DNA from: Halichondria panicea
Taxonomy: Eukaryota; Porifera; Demospongiae; Suberitida; Halichondriidae
Assembly (NCBI RefSeq): GCF_963675165.1
Contig: NC_087393.1
Location: forward strand, 3,477,502 to 3,541,501
Direction: 5' to 3'
Length of the DNA: 64,000 bases
A model generated the notes under the pieces. That model saw only the letters and a list, made by a program, of their open reading frames with translations, was not told the DNA's origin and did no database searches. A program made the position numbers and the translations under genes. Shown piece by piece: positions 10,040 to 21,400 of this stretch. Position 1 is the first letter of the stretch; the number at the start of each line of letters is the position of its first letter.

Positions 10040-12130
10040 GGAATAGCACTTTGTGAAGCGTAGAATAATTGTGGAGGTTGATTAGAGCACCTAGGGCAAC
10101 TCAGTAGTACACACATTTTTCTATTGATAAGCTTATTATGGATCTGCAGGACAAGTTTTTCAGTGCTGCTTTTACACATTCATAGGCAATCTTTGTAGCG
10201 GAATGACAATTCTTTTTCTTTTCTTGAAAGCAATACTGCATGAACCTGCCTAGCTATAAAGATATAGTATAAAATTGAGTATCACCCGTACCAATATTTG
10301 GCACCCCGGAATGATTTCTCAGTAAGTTCCAGTACTCCATGCAGTGAATTATGTTGGTCTTGAAAGGGTGCAACTGGCACTTATATATACAACATTTCAT
10401 ACACTGTATTCATACATAGTCAATAAACAATCTCTTTCTCTTAATGAGGAAAAAAGTCATTAACATCTATACTATCAAGTCATTAACATCTATACTATAG
10501 TCTATAATTTATTATAGCTAGCTATGAACAAAATACATATACACAACTGTCTAAACTGTCGTTATGGAGTCCACAAAACAAATCATCCCGAGATGTGTTT
10601 TCAAAGAAGCAGATTCAACAGCACCAGACCAATGAGGAGAGAGAGAACTGGCCTCACCGCAGCCTGAGAGTTTGTCCTCACCACACGACCAGCAATATCC
10701 TGTGGCAGCCTAAAGTTGGGGCTAAGTAACTGTCCAGTACTCTCGCATTGAATTTGTCGCAACTGCTCTAGATAGGCCCCAGGTACGGTGATCCTCTCCT
10801 TCATCACAAACCAGTTCACGATTTCGGAGCAGGGTGGACTGGTGAAGGAGCCTTCGTAAGTGAAGTAGTCTCGATTTGTTGGAAGAAGCTGGTCGATACG
10901 AAACCCTATGACTGAGCTCTCATTGGCAACAAATATTCTGGAGGCATTTAGCTGCAGCCAGGGACCAGTTAGTTCCATGTCTTCATCAACATCGGCTATC
11001 ACCGCGATCACACCCAGATAATCTCCTACCATTTCGGTTTCGTTTTGCTTCCTCTGCACAAAGTGAATCTCGAGCTCTCCTGCATCAGAGTCCACCTGAT
11101 GCTCGGACCCCTCTCCCGTCTGGCTGCCCCAGTGGAAATGGAACTGCAAGAAATCGTAGGTGCCGAGATGATTCCTAGTCGTGGCCTGTGAGTTATCAGG
11201 GGTGAAACGCACGTTGATTCCCTCATTGGAGAAGGTCCCGTCGTACTCAATGTCAAACCCTGTCATCTCCAGAGGGATCAGACTCTCGTCAAACTGGACG
11301 TCTGCAGTGATGATGTCTATAGGAGACTGTCGCATTGTGTTCCCTGTGACACATATATTAGGCCACTGGTCTTGCATAGAGTAGGACCACTCCTTTTCCA
11401 AGGCAAGAGCAGAGTTGAGCAGGAGTGCTATAATTGTTGCTGAAGAGAACGAAAAGGCAATCATGATCTCCGCTGTTCTACTGCTTTAAGTCTCACTAAA
11501 TTCTGCACTTTTTTCAGTCAGCTAGCTAACTATAATACTGTTAGCTTACTGTTCTTATTCTCTAGAGTACACTTATTCCCTAGAGTACAGTCATGTATAT
11601 ATAGTAAGCAATACACAGACGCGATGTTTGTTATCCGATACGACATACCATAGAAACGCGCTGTTTGTTGTGTCTGATACGACATACCTTTAAAACGCCC
11701 ACATCTGCACTCAAATAATTTCTGATTGTAGCCCGCCTACCTAGCCGTCATCCTAATCATAAAGCTGCTTCCAGACGACTTTAATTGAATTCCACTCGTC
11801 TACTCTTCTTTTAGTATCTCCAATTCATGTGGAGCTAGCTGAGTGGAATTTAATTAAAGTCCTCCGGAAGCAGTTTTATGATTGACCCAGACAATCCCAT
11901 TCTGCATGATGTCAACCCACACAGTTTACATATGTACTACAAATGTTTGTGACGTTCTCAAAAATTGATAACACTGCAGCAAAGAAGGTCAGAGGAGGTC
12001 CGACATGCGTGCACGAATCACTACAAGTTCAGTGCATTGATGTCCAGGCCAAATGCACACATGTCGAAGGTCAGAGGAGGTACAACATGTAGGCTTGATT
12101 GAGCACATTCCGTTCACGTGTAGGCCTAGG
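10040..12130. repeat. Segmental duplication, copy 2 (carries the second carbonic anhydrase)
   Basis: Paralogue of about 5620-8460 in the same orientation. It is shorter because it lacks the minisatellite expansion and the two inserted elements of copy 1. It has its own differences, such as an inverted repeat around 11762-11880 (arms CTTCCAGACGACTTTAATTG and its near complement) absent from copy 1. Confidence 0.8.
10601..11464 (-). CDS. Alpha-carbonic anhydrase, secreted and probably GPI-anchored (copy 2)
   Basis: A 287-residue tandem duplicate of the gene at 7118-7981, with only about a dozen amino-acid differences. Those I noted include KII to RIF near residue 180, V to I before GFRI, G to S in LLGPN, and changes in the C-terminal hydrophobic segment. 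Signal peptide, QSPIDI, FHFHWGS, ELEIHF and GSFTSPPCSE motifs are all kept, so the active-site zinc ligands are intact. It is intronless like its twin. Both are transcribed from the minus strand with a shared leader sequence, so they probably share regulation. The high identity points to a recent duplication or gene conversion. Confidence 0.93.
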   Translation of the reverse strand: MIAFSFSSATIIALLLNSALALEKEWSYSMQDQWPNICVTGNTMRQSPIDIITADVQFDESLIPLEMTGFDIEYDGTFSNEGINVRFTPDNSQATTRNHLGTYDFLQFHFHWGSQTGEGSEHQVDSDAGELEIHFVQRKQNETEMVGDYLGVIAVIADVDEDMELTGPWLQLNASRIFVANESSVIGFRIDQLLPTNRDYFTYEGSFTSPPCSEIVNWFVMKERITVPGAYLEQLRQIQCESTGQLLSPNFRLPQDIAGRVVRTNSQAAVRPVLSLLIGLVLLNLLL

Positions 12131-12300
12131 TTTATTAACCCTGAGTCAGCAGGTCTTTTAATGATCTGAATGTCCTACCACCTCCTCTGAGAGGATGTTG
12201 GAAGGATGAGATCAAATGTGCTAAGTCAGCGCTATTTTTGTGTTTAGTCAGCAGTTTAGTTGATCTCAAGAGCTAGAGATAAAGCAGTAAAGGATCACCT

Positions 12301-12355
12301 AGCCTCGAGACCAGGCCGATTAAAATACGTATTTAATCGGCCTGGTCTCAAGGCT
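12301..12355. mobile_element. 55-bp near-perfect palindrome with 11-bp flanking duplication
   Basis: AGCCTCGAGACCAGGCCGAT reads into TAAAATACGTATTTA and then the inverted arm ending CTGGTCTCAAGGCT. The palindrome is flanked by exact copies of AAGGATCACCT (12290-12300 and 12356-12366), which suggests insertion. A related element with a T-rich centre is at 43346-43421. It has no coding capacity. Confidence 0.75.
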
Positions 12356-13712
12356 AAGGATCACCTAGATGCTAGACTCCTGCTCTTGCACAATCCAGGA
12401 AGAGAAGCCTCATCTCTGTACGTAGATTCAGTAGTTTGGCTAAGAAAAACCTTATTAAATCAGAAGCAGATGCAGTGATCAATATTGTACAGCTTGCATG
12501 GAGTGAGGAAGAAGCAGATTTTCTTGATGGCCAGTAGCAAGAGTAGATAGATAAGATTAAGAGTGTTGAACTGCTATTTGCCTGCTCCTGTGTCATCACT
12601 TGCATGTAGCAGGAGTGCATGTATTCATGCTCTCATGCTTGTAGTTCTGTACTAATTCGTTATCGGTAAGCAACACTTCCCACTTTATAATCTATGCAAT
12701 GTCGGGGTGTGTCAGAGGTAGCCAGGTGGAGCTATAATGATTGTAGGTATAATGTAATGATCGAAATAGCTTATGAGCAGAACGCTTGAAAAAGGGCTTT
12801 CTGAGCTGTACGTAGAATGAAGCTGAAGTGTCCTCAGTACAATCACCAACACTGCATGACTTTCTGTGACAGTCTATTATTTGCCTAATAAAACCATGCA
12901 GTTACATGCTTGTAGTTACGTGTAGCGCGAAACTTTCAAGATACACTGTTTTCATGGGTTAGCAATCATGTTCCTATTGTCTGTTCTCCTTCACAGTGCA
13001 CTTGTTGAATAGTATTATGTATAGCGGGTTTTCGCGAAATAGCAACCTTTTGCAGCATGCATGTGATATTAATATAAATTCGTGGTTATAATGTTCGTGG
13101 TACAAACTGCAGCAAAAAATTAATTAATGTTCATCATGATGCTTTATGCTGCACCTGAGGTGCTTTCATTAATTTTGGCGATAATTTTACATTGTACGTG
13201 GTACATGTATAAGTTTTGTACTAAGCAGTTATTTAAACAAAAGGTTTTTTGGCACGTATCTTACGAGAGGTCCCTAACTCACCATAAAATCGTTTCTCTA
13301 TAAGTGCATATATAAGTGCTTCTAGATTACGATTGTTTGATCACACGCCAAAAATTAATGTGCTAGCCGACTTCCATGCTCATGCATACATACTATCAAG
13401 TGCTCCTTATAATACTATATCTAGCGGGTAATTTTTGTATGAACTACTCATTAAATATGTATAGCTCAGGTGACTATTGCGGTAGAATAATTTCGGAGTT
13501 TTAATTTTCGTATGATGCTCAATTTCCACCATACGAATAATTCGCTATTATTTTATACGGTTACGTACTGCATTTACTGTACAACACTCCTCTGTACTGT
13601 GCATGGTTGTGAAACATTCTACATGTCAGGCTTTAGCAATTCAGAGCTCTAGTATATATTTTATCATCTTGGCTGATGACCTTTAACACACACCCAAGTA
13701 GACCAAGTTCCC
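12356..13712. other. Intergenic; includes a paralogous empty site at 12541-12610
   Basis: No gene recognised. The segment reading AGAGTGTTGAACTGC then TATTTGCCTGCTCCTG is the reverse-orientation paralogue of the DNA flanking the element at 19895-20190, but without that element. The end of a TAGCGGGTAATTT-family repeat is visible near 13424-13440. Confidence 0.5.
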
Positions 13713-13858
13713 AGTGGCTGGACATCCAAGATAAAGCTTCTGGAGAAAGTGAATGAGCTCAACAAGCTAGCTACATCAAGTGCAGACAGGACATCGAGAC
13801 TCCTAATGCCGCAGGCACACCTGCAGCTGATCAGAGCAGCTCAGATGGGGACTCATGA
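13713..13858 (+). CDS. Possible coding exon or gene fragment, unidentified
   Basis: A frame reading ...WTSKIKLLEKVNELNKL... is open up to a donor-like GAG|GTAACA at 13859. It looks like a short charged helix. A competing frame also looks partly protein-like but contains stops, so a decayed gene fragment is equally possible. I do not recognise a family. Confidence 0.2.
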
Positions 13859-13859
13859 G

Positions 13860-15446
13860 GTAACACATGCACGCCGGGTAAAAGGTTGTTTTTCATTACT
13901 ATCAGCTATTCACTGCATGTACTATAGGAACCACTTCATTTTGGGATAACCACTTCATTTTGGGATAACCTAGTCATTCCCATTGAAGGAGAAAATCATA
14001 CATTTTGTTATGACATTATCAGATTTCTGGGGGGAAATTTCCAGGGTGCCCCCCCTCTGTATGAACCCTGGTACTAACCCATATAACCTTTCACTCCTGT
14101 AGACTGTGCACCTAGCTTTTTTGGCTTATTATGATAATGTAAATCTACAGCAACCACATTGTTAAAGATGTAACTCATATATTATATATACTTGACGCAG
14201 GGTTTTGTGGGAAAATTAGAGCTCATTAACCCTTCACCTGCCATCGACTCGACGCGTGCCCTGCACTGCGGACAGCACACAACATTTCTAAAATCGATGC
14301 ATGTACACAATGTAGTAAAGCGTAGTTTTCTCCCCTGTTTTGGAGCCCCCCCCTCGATTTTCAAAGGGGCACCGCTTGTATCGGAAGGTTGTTCCTTTAA
14401 TATCGGTCAAACATAATTACATGCTAACATCACTACGTATACTGCATGTATAGCCGGTAATTTTCGGGGGACAAAACATTCGTGGTTGAGCAATATTTAG
14501 TCACTTTGTGGATAATATTTTCGTGGTTGCTGCTTGTACTGCAGGTAAAGGTAGGCAAGGTCGCTTAACCAACAACGAAAACAACGAATATTTTGTCCCC
14601 CGAAAATTACCAGCTATACTGTATACTCTGGCTTTCTGGTCCTACATGCGCATAGTTTCAGCACAGCGTGGACAGCAATTTTTTGAAAATAGTCAGTTGT
14701 GCATGCGGCTGAAAATTTTATTCCACAAATGTTTTAGAGGCAATTTCGTGCCTCGAAAATTTCATACTATACGGTAATCAGGATTAATTTTCAAGTCAAA
14801 TGGTCCCAAAAGCAAATCTACTGCATTTACACATAGTGCAAGTGCATATAATCCCAGTGCATTATGCCATATAATGCAGTGCAATATATGCATGGTTGCT
14901 ATATGCGTGGTATAGTGATGCACATGTCATATACAGAGCATTTGATCTGCCCACTCACTGGGCAACAAGTTCTTGATTACAGTTCTTAATGTATACTTAT
15001 AGGTTTTACGGTACTATTATTCAGATACCCCTTTTCAATGGCAAATGGTTGTGATAAACATATACACTGTATTATAATACATCTATAAATATAAATAACG
15101 TGCAGAAATGGTGATAACTTTGAGCTAAGTGCTAACAATTCTTGAGAAAACTATAGGTCTAAATAACGTAGAAATGCATGGTGATAACTTTGTGCTAAGT
15201 GCTAACAATTCTTGAGAAAACTAAGAGTTTGGTAATTAATTAAGGCAACAACAATTTGAAGGGTGTGGTGTTACAGCATTGCATGATAGTAGAAAATTGA
15301 AAGTGCGGTGAGTATAATTAAGTGGCAAGGCATGAGTTCTAAAGTTCAGTGATACTGACATATATAATTATAACAGCTAGCTATTATAACAACAATTGAA
15401 CGTAGCTACACATTTATTTGTGCTGTCATGCATGATACTAACGTTC
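13860..15446. other. Intergenic repeats, no gene recognised
   Basis: Contains the hairpin element listed at 14451-14616 and a duplicated pair of about 65 bp (AACGT(G)(C)AGAAATG..GGTGATAACTTTG..GCTAAGTGCTAACAATTC) at roughly 15097-15156 and 15166-15222. I see no exon. Confidence 0.4.
14451..14616. mobile_element. Hairpin MITE, TAGCNGGTAATTTTCGGGGG family
   Basis: TAGCCGGTAATTTTCGGGGG on the left and CCCCCGAAAATTACCAGCTA on the right form near-perfect ends of a 166-bp element. ACAAAACATTCGTGG against AATATTTTGT extends the pairing inward. TA dinucleotides flank both ends, as expected for Tc1/mariner-type insertions. It is non-coding. Confidence 0.75.
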
Positions 15447-17736
15447 TCAGGTATGAAACACTGAGAGTGTATGAAGTCCGTCTCTCAACTGACCATAAGT
15501 TGCCGTCTCCCTGACTGCCCACTTACGCAGCATGATGAGTGCTTGTCTGGTTGGCTCTGCTCCTCTTGTCTCTCTCTCGATGCTCGCAATGTCTTCAGAA
15601 GTGAGGGAGAGGGGAAAAGCAAGACACAGCCAACGAGAGCCAATGATGGGAGCAAACGATTGGAGAATTTCCTCATCAGGACGGAGAGATGAATTGCTTT
15701 TGAGGAATTTCTCTTGTAGAGTCACGTCTATAATTGAGAAAGCGTAAACTTCATGATGTATGAATATATATACGCGCATGTACATGCATGGCTGTAATAT
15801 GATATCTTATAAACTAGGTAAATTTCTTACTTGATAATGTATGCTTGATGCAAGCCATATGAATTTTACGAATTGCCTTTCCGTCCTTTAACTTCTTAGC
15901 AATTTCTACAAATTGACTGTAAGTGGCTGTCGATTTTGATGGGTTGTCGACATCAATACTATTATTTTTCCACTTGAGTAGAGCAGCATAAAATTTGTTT
16001 TGGGAACTATGGAAGATTCTCGGATCTTTATCGATTTCGTTTATATCAGCATCACGGAGGCCCAGCACGTGCTTGTATTCTTCATATCCAACTATCTGAG
16101 TCGACAACTGGTGAAGAGCTTCATCGGAGCACTCTTGATTCAACTGTGCTGCAGTTGCTGTAGGCCACTTCTCCATCTGGGGTTCTGGTTTATAATAGTA
16201 AAATGAACTTAATTTGGCAATCAAGCCACATGTATAGGGAAATTAAGGGCCTGTACATTAAATCTAACCTCAAAATGCACATATCTGGAAAAATAGTTCT
16301 TGACGGACTCATACCTTGCAAAGCGACATCATCCACTTTCGGTGAGGTTTCATCATACGTTCGTAATGATCTTTTGTGACATTGTGAGGCTACAGGGTCT
16401 GTTTGTATATGTATACAATTTTACCACAGTATAAGTATATAGATACATATAGTGGAACATTGCATGGAGTTCCAGATACGGATCACGCTAACAAAAAATA
16501 AAGGAAAGTACAGTTGTCGCATTGGATGCCCTTTTGATTTGCCTTAACAGTCAGCTTTACCGCGTACCGTATCTCGGGTCTCGTGCGGCTACGCCTCGAG
16601 GCATAAAACTGCAAAATATAGGCGTACTAATGGAGTAGGGATCTTTGAATGGCGTTTTTTAATACCAGTAATGCATTCATAGCAACCAATTATAACTCAG
16701 TCATAGAATGAGGTTGCAGACTAAGCATATAGCATTGCGTATATAGGCATTTCTCTGCTCTATCATGCAGTATACGTATAGAGATCTCAGATCAAGCCAA
16801 GTGGTCCCTTTTCTCAGATTGCATCCCCAAACCATATGAAAGCTTTACGCCTTCACAGACCCGTGGGCCGTGGTGCTTTAAAAGATAAAGTTTGGGGCCG
16901 AGGAGGTAGGAATGCAAACAATTACATCTATTATCTTATCGAATCGCCGTAACCACGCTTAGGGAATTAGTTACCCTCTATAGTTTCGCGGTCCATAATT
17001 ATGTGAAAAGGGGAAAAGAAGAAGTTCTTTCCCCCCTTTTATGTACCATCAAACATGGTGATTGTCAGTACACACACCACACACGAAAGGATGATGATAA
17101 CTAATGATAAACCAACCACCCAAATCTAAGAATGCAAACACTGCAACCAAACACCAGCTCACATACTATATAGGTGGTATAGCTAAGTATAATGTTGCTA
17201 CGTACATGTCTGAAGAGATTGCAATGGCCTTCAAAGCAAACTAGCTAAAACTCGTAAACGAAGAGCTTATTTTGTAAATCCACAAATTGATATTCAAGAA
17301 AACGTAATAGAAGCCTATGTACTAGGGCATACGTATTCATATACGCAGGCGCCTCGCGGGAAGCTCAGATTGAAATTTATAATGAAGAAGGTAAATAATC
17401 ATATGACATTTTTGAAGAACATCAAATAATGTGGAAAAAGGATAAAATAAAGAGAATAGCTTGTAAGAATTGTTAGTTACGGGAAACATTACTAATGATT
17501 TTGTTCGGAGTGTATGAAAGTTGAAATGGATCGGCCATAAGAATTTTAGTTGTGATTATTTGTTTGTCGGTGGCACTTGTGATTGTGTCATCATTGGCTA
17601 TTTGCTTTATGATTGGCAAGAAAGCGATGAGAGTGTAGATGGTGTTTGGAGTGACGATGACGAGTTTAGCAGATAGTTGTTTCAGCTTGTTGACTTGTAC
17701 TAATTGTCCTGTTGGAGAAGTGTGATGTGTAGTCAC
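15447..17736 (-). CDS. Tandem Death-domain protein (4-exon model)
   Basis: Predicted exons on the minus strand are 17736-17481, 16389-16315, 16184-15831 and 15727-15447. All junctions have GT/AG and matching phase, giving about 321 residues. The third exon encodes a death-fold domain (ECSDEALHQL... LGLRDADINEI... ALLKWKNN...ATYSQFVEIAKKL). The last encodes a second, clearer Death domain (APIIGSRW, LSLTSEDIASIE, ALIMLRKWAVRETATYGQLRDGL). Such domains recruit partners in apoptosis and innate immune signalling. I see no kinase, caspase, NACHT or TIR domain, so an adaptor role is inferred. Exons 3 and 4 are firm. Exon 2 (SLRTYDETSPKVDDVALQ) is likely. Exon 1, low-complexity and threonine-rich, is tentative: it sits 1.1 kb away and only phase supports it. 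The gene lies 745 bp downstream of the ubiquitin-ZU5-CARD gene on the same strand, which suggests related functions. Confidence 0.7.
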
Positions 17737-18481
17737 GGTGCTACTGAGTAGAATTTATGAGCTGACCTTTGTTCATCCGACTAGCTGTGGCTCTTCGGTC
17801 TCTGTCCTGTTGTCTGTTTCTCTCTAGCTGCTCTGTAGAGAGAGCTGCACGCCGGTTTGCACTATGAGAGCGGGTGTTCATAGCTAGCTAGCTTGTACGG
17901 TACCTAGCTCGGTACAGTACGGGTACGGAATGGCCACGCCCTAGCACACCATTTTCTTCTTTATTGACTCGTACTGCCCCCCGGGGGAGCCCAACCCACA
18001 TCCGTTGCAGACATATATACAAATATATCTACATGGGCCAGAATCAGGTAGTACGATTATTCGCCTCGCTTCCCGCTCAGCAATTATAGAAGCTTTTACC
18101 AGGGGGCGTAGCAAGCACGTTTAGAGTGGTCAGGCCAACTTCTGGCTATAGGCAATCGGTAAAAAAACAAAAAACATCAATGGCCCAAATGATGAGCAAG
18201 ACCTAACTATTTCACTAATCGACGACATACACAAACACACTACCGTATATACCTTGCTTGTGCATGCGCAAATCGAGGCATATTGAGGACTATATTTATA
18301 CTGATTGAACTATATATAATAAGCGTACACATGCATGCATGCATAATTATGATTATACTTCATGCACTCAACACTATGCAAGGTGTTAAGTACGTTATAG
18401 GCTTCTGGACTATTATTCATGATTAATTTTGAAAAGTAAAGATCTATTAGCATAATATACAATTATCATAAGTTGTAGTAA
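17737..18481. other. Intergenic spacer between the two death-fold genes
   Basis: No coding exon seen. It presumably holds the promoter of the Death-domain gene and the 3' UTR of the fusion gene. A fragment TACCTTGCTTGTGCATGCGC near 18250 belongs to a repeat family that ends in GCGCATGCGCA and GAGGCATA motifs, seen also near 28090, 35765 and 38770. Confidence 0.4.
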
Positions 18482-21400
18482 TTATAAGTACGTGTTTCGC
18501 ACTGTATTCAGTATTTCCAGAATGTCTTCAGCCCATTCTTCAGACTCTAGAGCATTAATGAGCTCATAAAAGTGTCCATCACTAAATCCGATACGTTCTG
18601 CAATTACTCTCATAAGCTCATCAGCTATAGAAGCAGTACTACACTGAAGCAAGGCTTTGTGATTGCTGTAAGAAATGACTTTTTTGGCAAAATAGGTGAT
18701 CCCTGAGTTGTAATGGGTATATTAAATCTGGATTTCTTTGTAAATACTCGACGAGCTGAGGTGTAACACTTAAGATTGCTTTGTGCTCAGGGCTATTTGT
18801 ACCATACTTACTATCGTCCTCACGACGGGGTTGCTGCTCAGTGCCAGATGCTCTTGGTGATGGCTGACGATTTCTTCTGAGTGGCAAATACTTAGAGACC
18901 CACTTTGACACTTGTGAAAACATAGATTCTGTTGGCTGAGTCGTCATTTCTGTAGACAAATTCAATAAAATAATAGATGCATGCATGGGTCATGGTGTAT
19001 ATTGGGGTTAGTACCCAAAGGCAGTTGTACGAATTCTGAGGTATACACGTGACTATATTATTATGACAGCATCACAAATGAGAATTAAGACATTATTTTC
19101 TTTGATCTTGATTATTTTTGGACTCCTGCTGGCCAGCCAGAGTGGGTGTATATGGGATAATTTGTAACATTGTATTGTGTTGTGTGCATGTACGTTACCT
19201 GCAACAACAAGGTAGCAGCGTGGAGAGTCTAGACACAATGTCAATGTTCCTACTTGAGATTGGATCCTTTGTGGTTCAACTGGTGAGAAACTGAACACAG
19301 GTGCACTACGATTCGCCTCCCAGTGTGTGGGTATGCATGAAGCTTGCAATACTTGCATACTACCTCTGTTTTGCTGCTGGTAATTTGTTAAACAAACTTG
19401 TATTCCACGTATCAAGGAAGCATCAGTCATGACTACGTTTATCATATAAACACTACTACTAAGAGAGTAGCTGTGAGGGAAAATGAACGACGATTTTGAG
19501 GGATTGTAGACATTAACGCATATAGTGACTTGCTGGTCTTGCGGGATTGCTTCCAAAGAACTTATCTGGATACCCTCATCACTCCAGGTGGCCTCCCTTG
19601 TCACATTGTTTAGACATTTACTGTCTAGTCTATTGAGGTAGTCATCGTTACCTGCACAGCGAAACAAAAACTTACAATATACAGTAGATAAGAGTAAGAG
19701 TGTTAAACTGCTAAACTGCCTTAACATGCGTCATCACTGTCATTACTATTGAATTAATGAGTGGTCTGTGGTTTGTAGCACTGAACTACGCAATCACAGC
19801 ATGTGCGGTTTCTGGGAAGCATAATAACAAATTAGTACTGATTACTATCAAGTGTGTGATGATGCAGGAGCAGGCAAATGCTGTTACTAGCAGTCAGAGG
19901 AAGTACGACATCCGCCTGTCCTAAAGACCCACATTCCTTATTATATCCGGGTCAAAGTTCAATAGAACATCAACCGAAGTGATGCTTATAGCAACTCCAG
20001 GCATCCCTCCTGAAGATTCTGAAGCTGAAACGATGGTTGATTAAGCTATAGCTATAACCTAGATCAAACAGTGCACGAATCAGACTCTTGGCAGCTAAAA
20101 ATAGCGCAGTGCTTGTGTTTGGCAGGTAACACGCAATGAAATGTGAGTCTAAAACACTTCCTTTGACACGCAGATGTCGTACCTCCTCTGACTAGCAGTT
20201 CAACACTCTTACTCTTATCTACTCTTCATTCAATTAATTCAACATCGTGCAACTTACAAAGATGGAGTATTGGTGATTGTGGTAGATTGTAGGTGGATAT
20301 TATGTGTTCATCTTCAAGTATCTCGCATCGATCAGGAGCACAGTAAAACAGTTGTTGTCTACTTGGTTCGAGTCGTTGCTGACAAAACTTTTCAATCCAA
20401 GTTTTTAGGATACCCACTTTGTCATGTGGGTGGAATTGTACCTCATTTCTCAAGCCTGAAGAACTTTCAACGTATAGCTTTTTTAGCACCAATAAAGTAA
20501 TAGGAGTTTCATCACTTTCAATTTCAATTCCATATCTCTTTAACTGATACGTTTCATCCATTTCTTGGCCACTAAACATTAGTCTCTGCTCACTGGGAGG
20601 TGGGTTGCCAGAAACAGCAGCTGATATTCTTGCTTTTAAAGCCAGTACAACATCTTCTGGGTAAACATTTAATTCTATTCGTTCGCTGTTGTAATGTACA
20701 CATACAATTTTGGGACCACTTGTTTGTACAATATGCACTGTGATTTCGTTGTCTATACCACAATCTTGCAACTTTTCATCATTAGCAAGTATCTTCCCCT
20801 GAAAGATCATTACTTGAGTCTCAATTGGTAACTGATTTCGTTCAGCTTTATTGACCAAGTCTTTACATTCCAATACCTTGCTACTGGGCTTGACAGCAAT
20901 AGTCACTGATCGACCATCCGGCAAATGAGCATAGATCTGTATGTTTGTCTCTCCACATAATTTGTAAAGAAGGTGAAGTGTGCTCTCTTTTTGAATGTTA
21001 TAATCACTTAATGTTCGACCATCTTGAAGTTCTTTTCCAGCAAATATTAAACGCTGTAGATCAGGTGGGACACCTACTTTGTCTTGAATTTTGGATTTAA
21101 CATTCTCAATTGTGTCACTGGCTTCAACCTCGAGAGTGATGGATTGACCTAACAAAGTCTTAACAAATATTTGCATTCCTCCGCGGAGTCTAAGTTCTAG
21201 ATGAAGTGTGCTCTCTTTTTGAATGTTGTAATCGGACAATGTACAACCATCTTCAAGTTGTTTTCCAGCAAATATCAAGCGCTGCTGATCAGGTGGGACA
21301 CCTTCTTTGTTTTTAATTTTGGTCTTGACATTTTTGATTGTGTCACAGGCTTTAACGTTGAGAGTGATGGTTTTACCAGTCATGGTTTTAACAAATATTT

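Noticed and set aside
19053-19727. Secreted 224-residue protein with an apparent signal peptide on the minus strand
   Set aside because: The leader-like start lies in an intron. An acceptor at 19652 and a donor at 19198 make the middle part exon 2 of the ubiquitin-fusion gene, in phase with exons 1 and 3.
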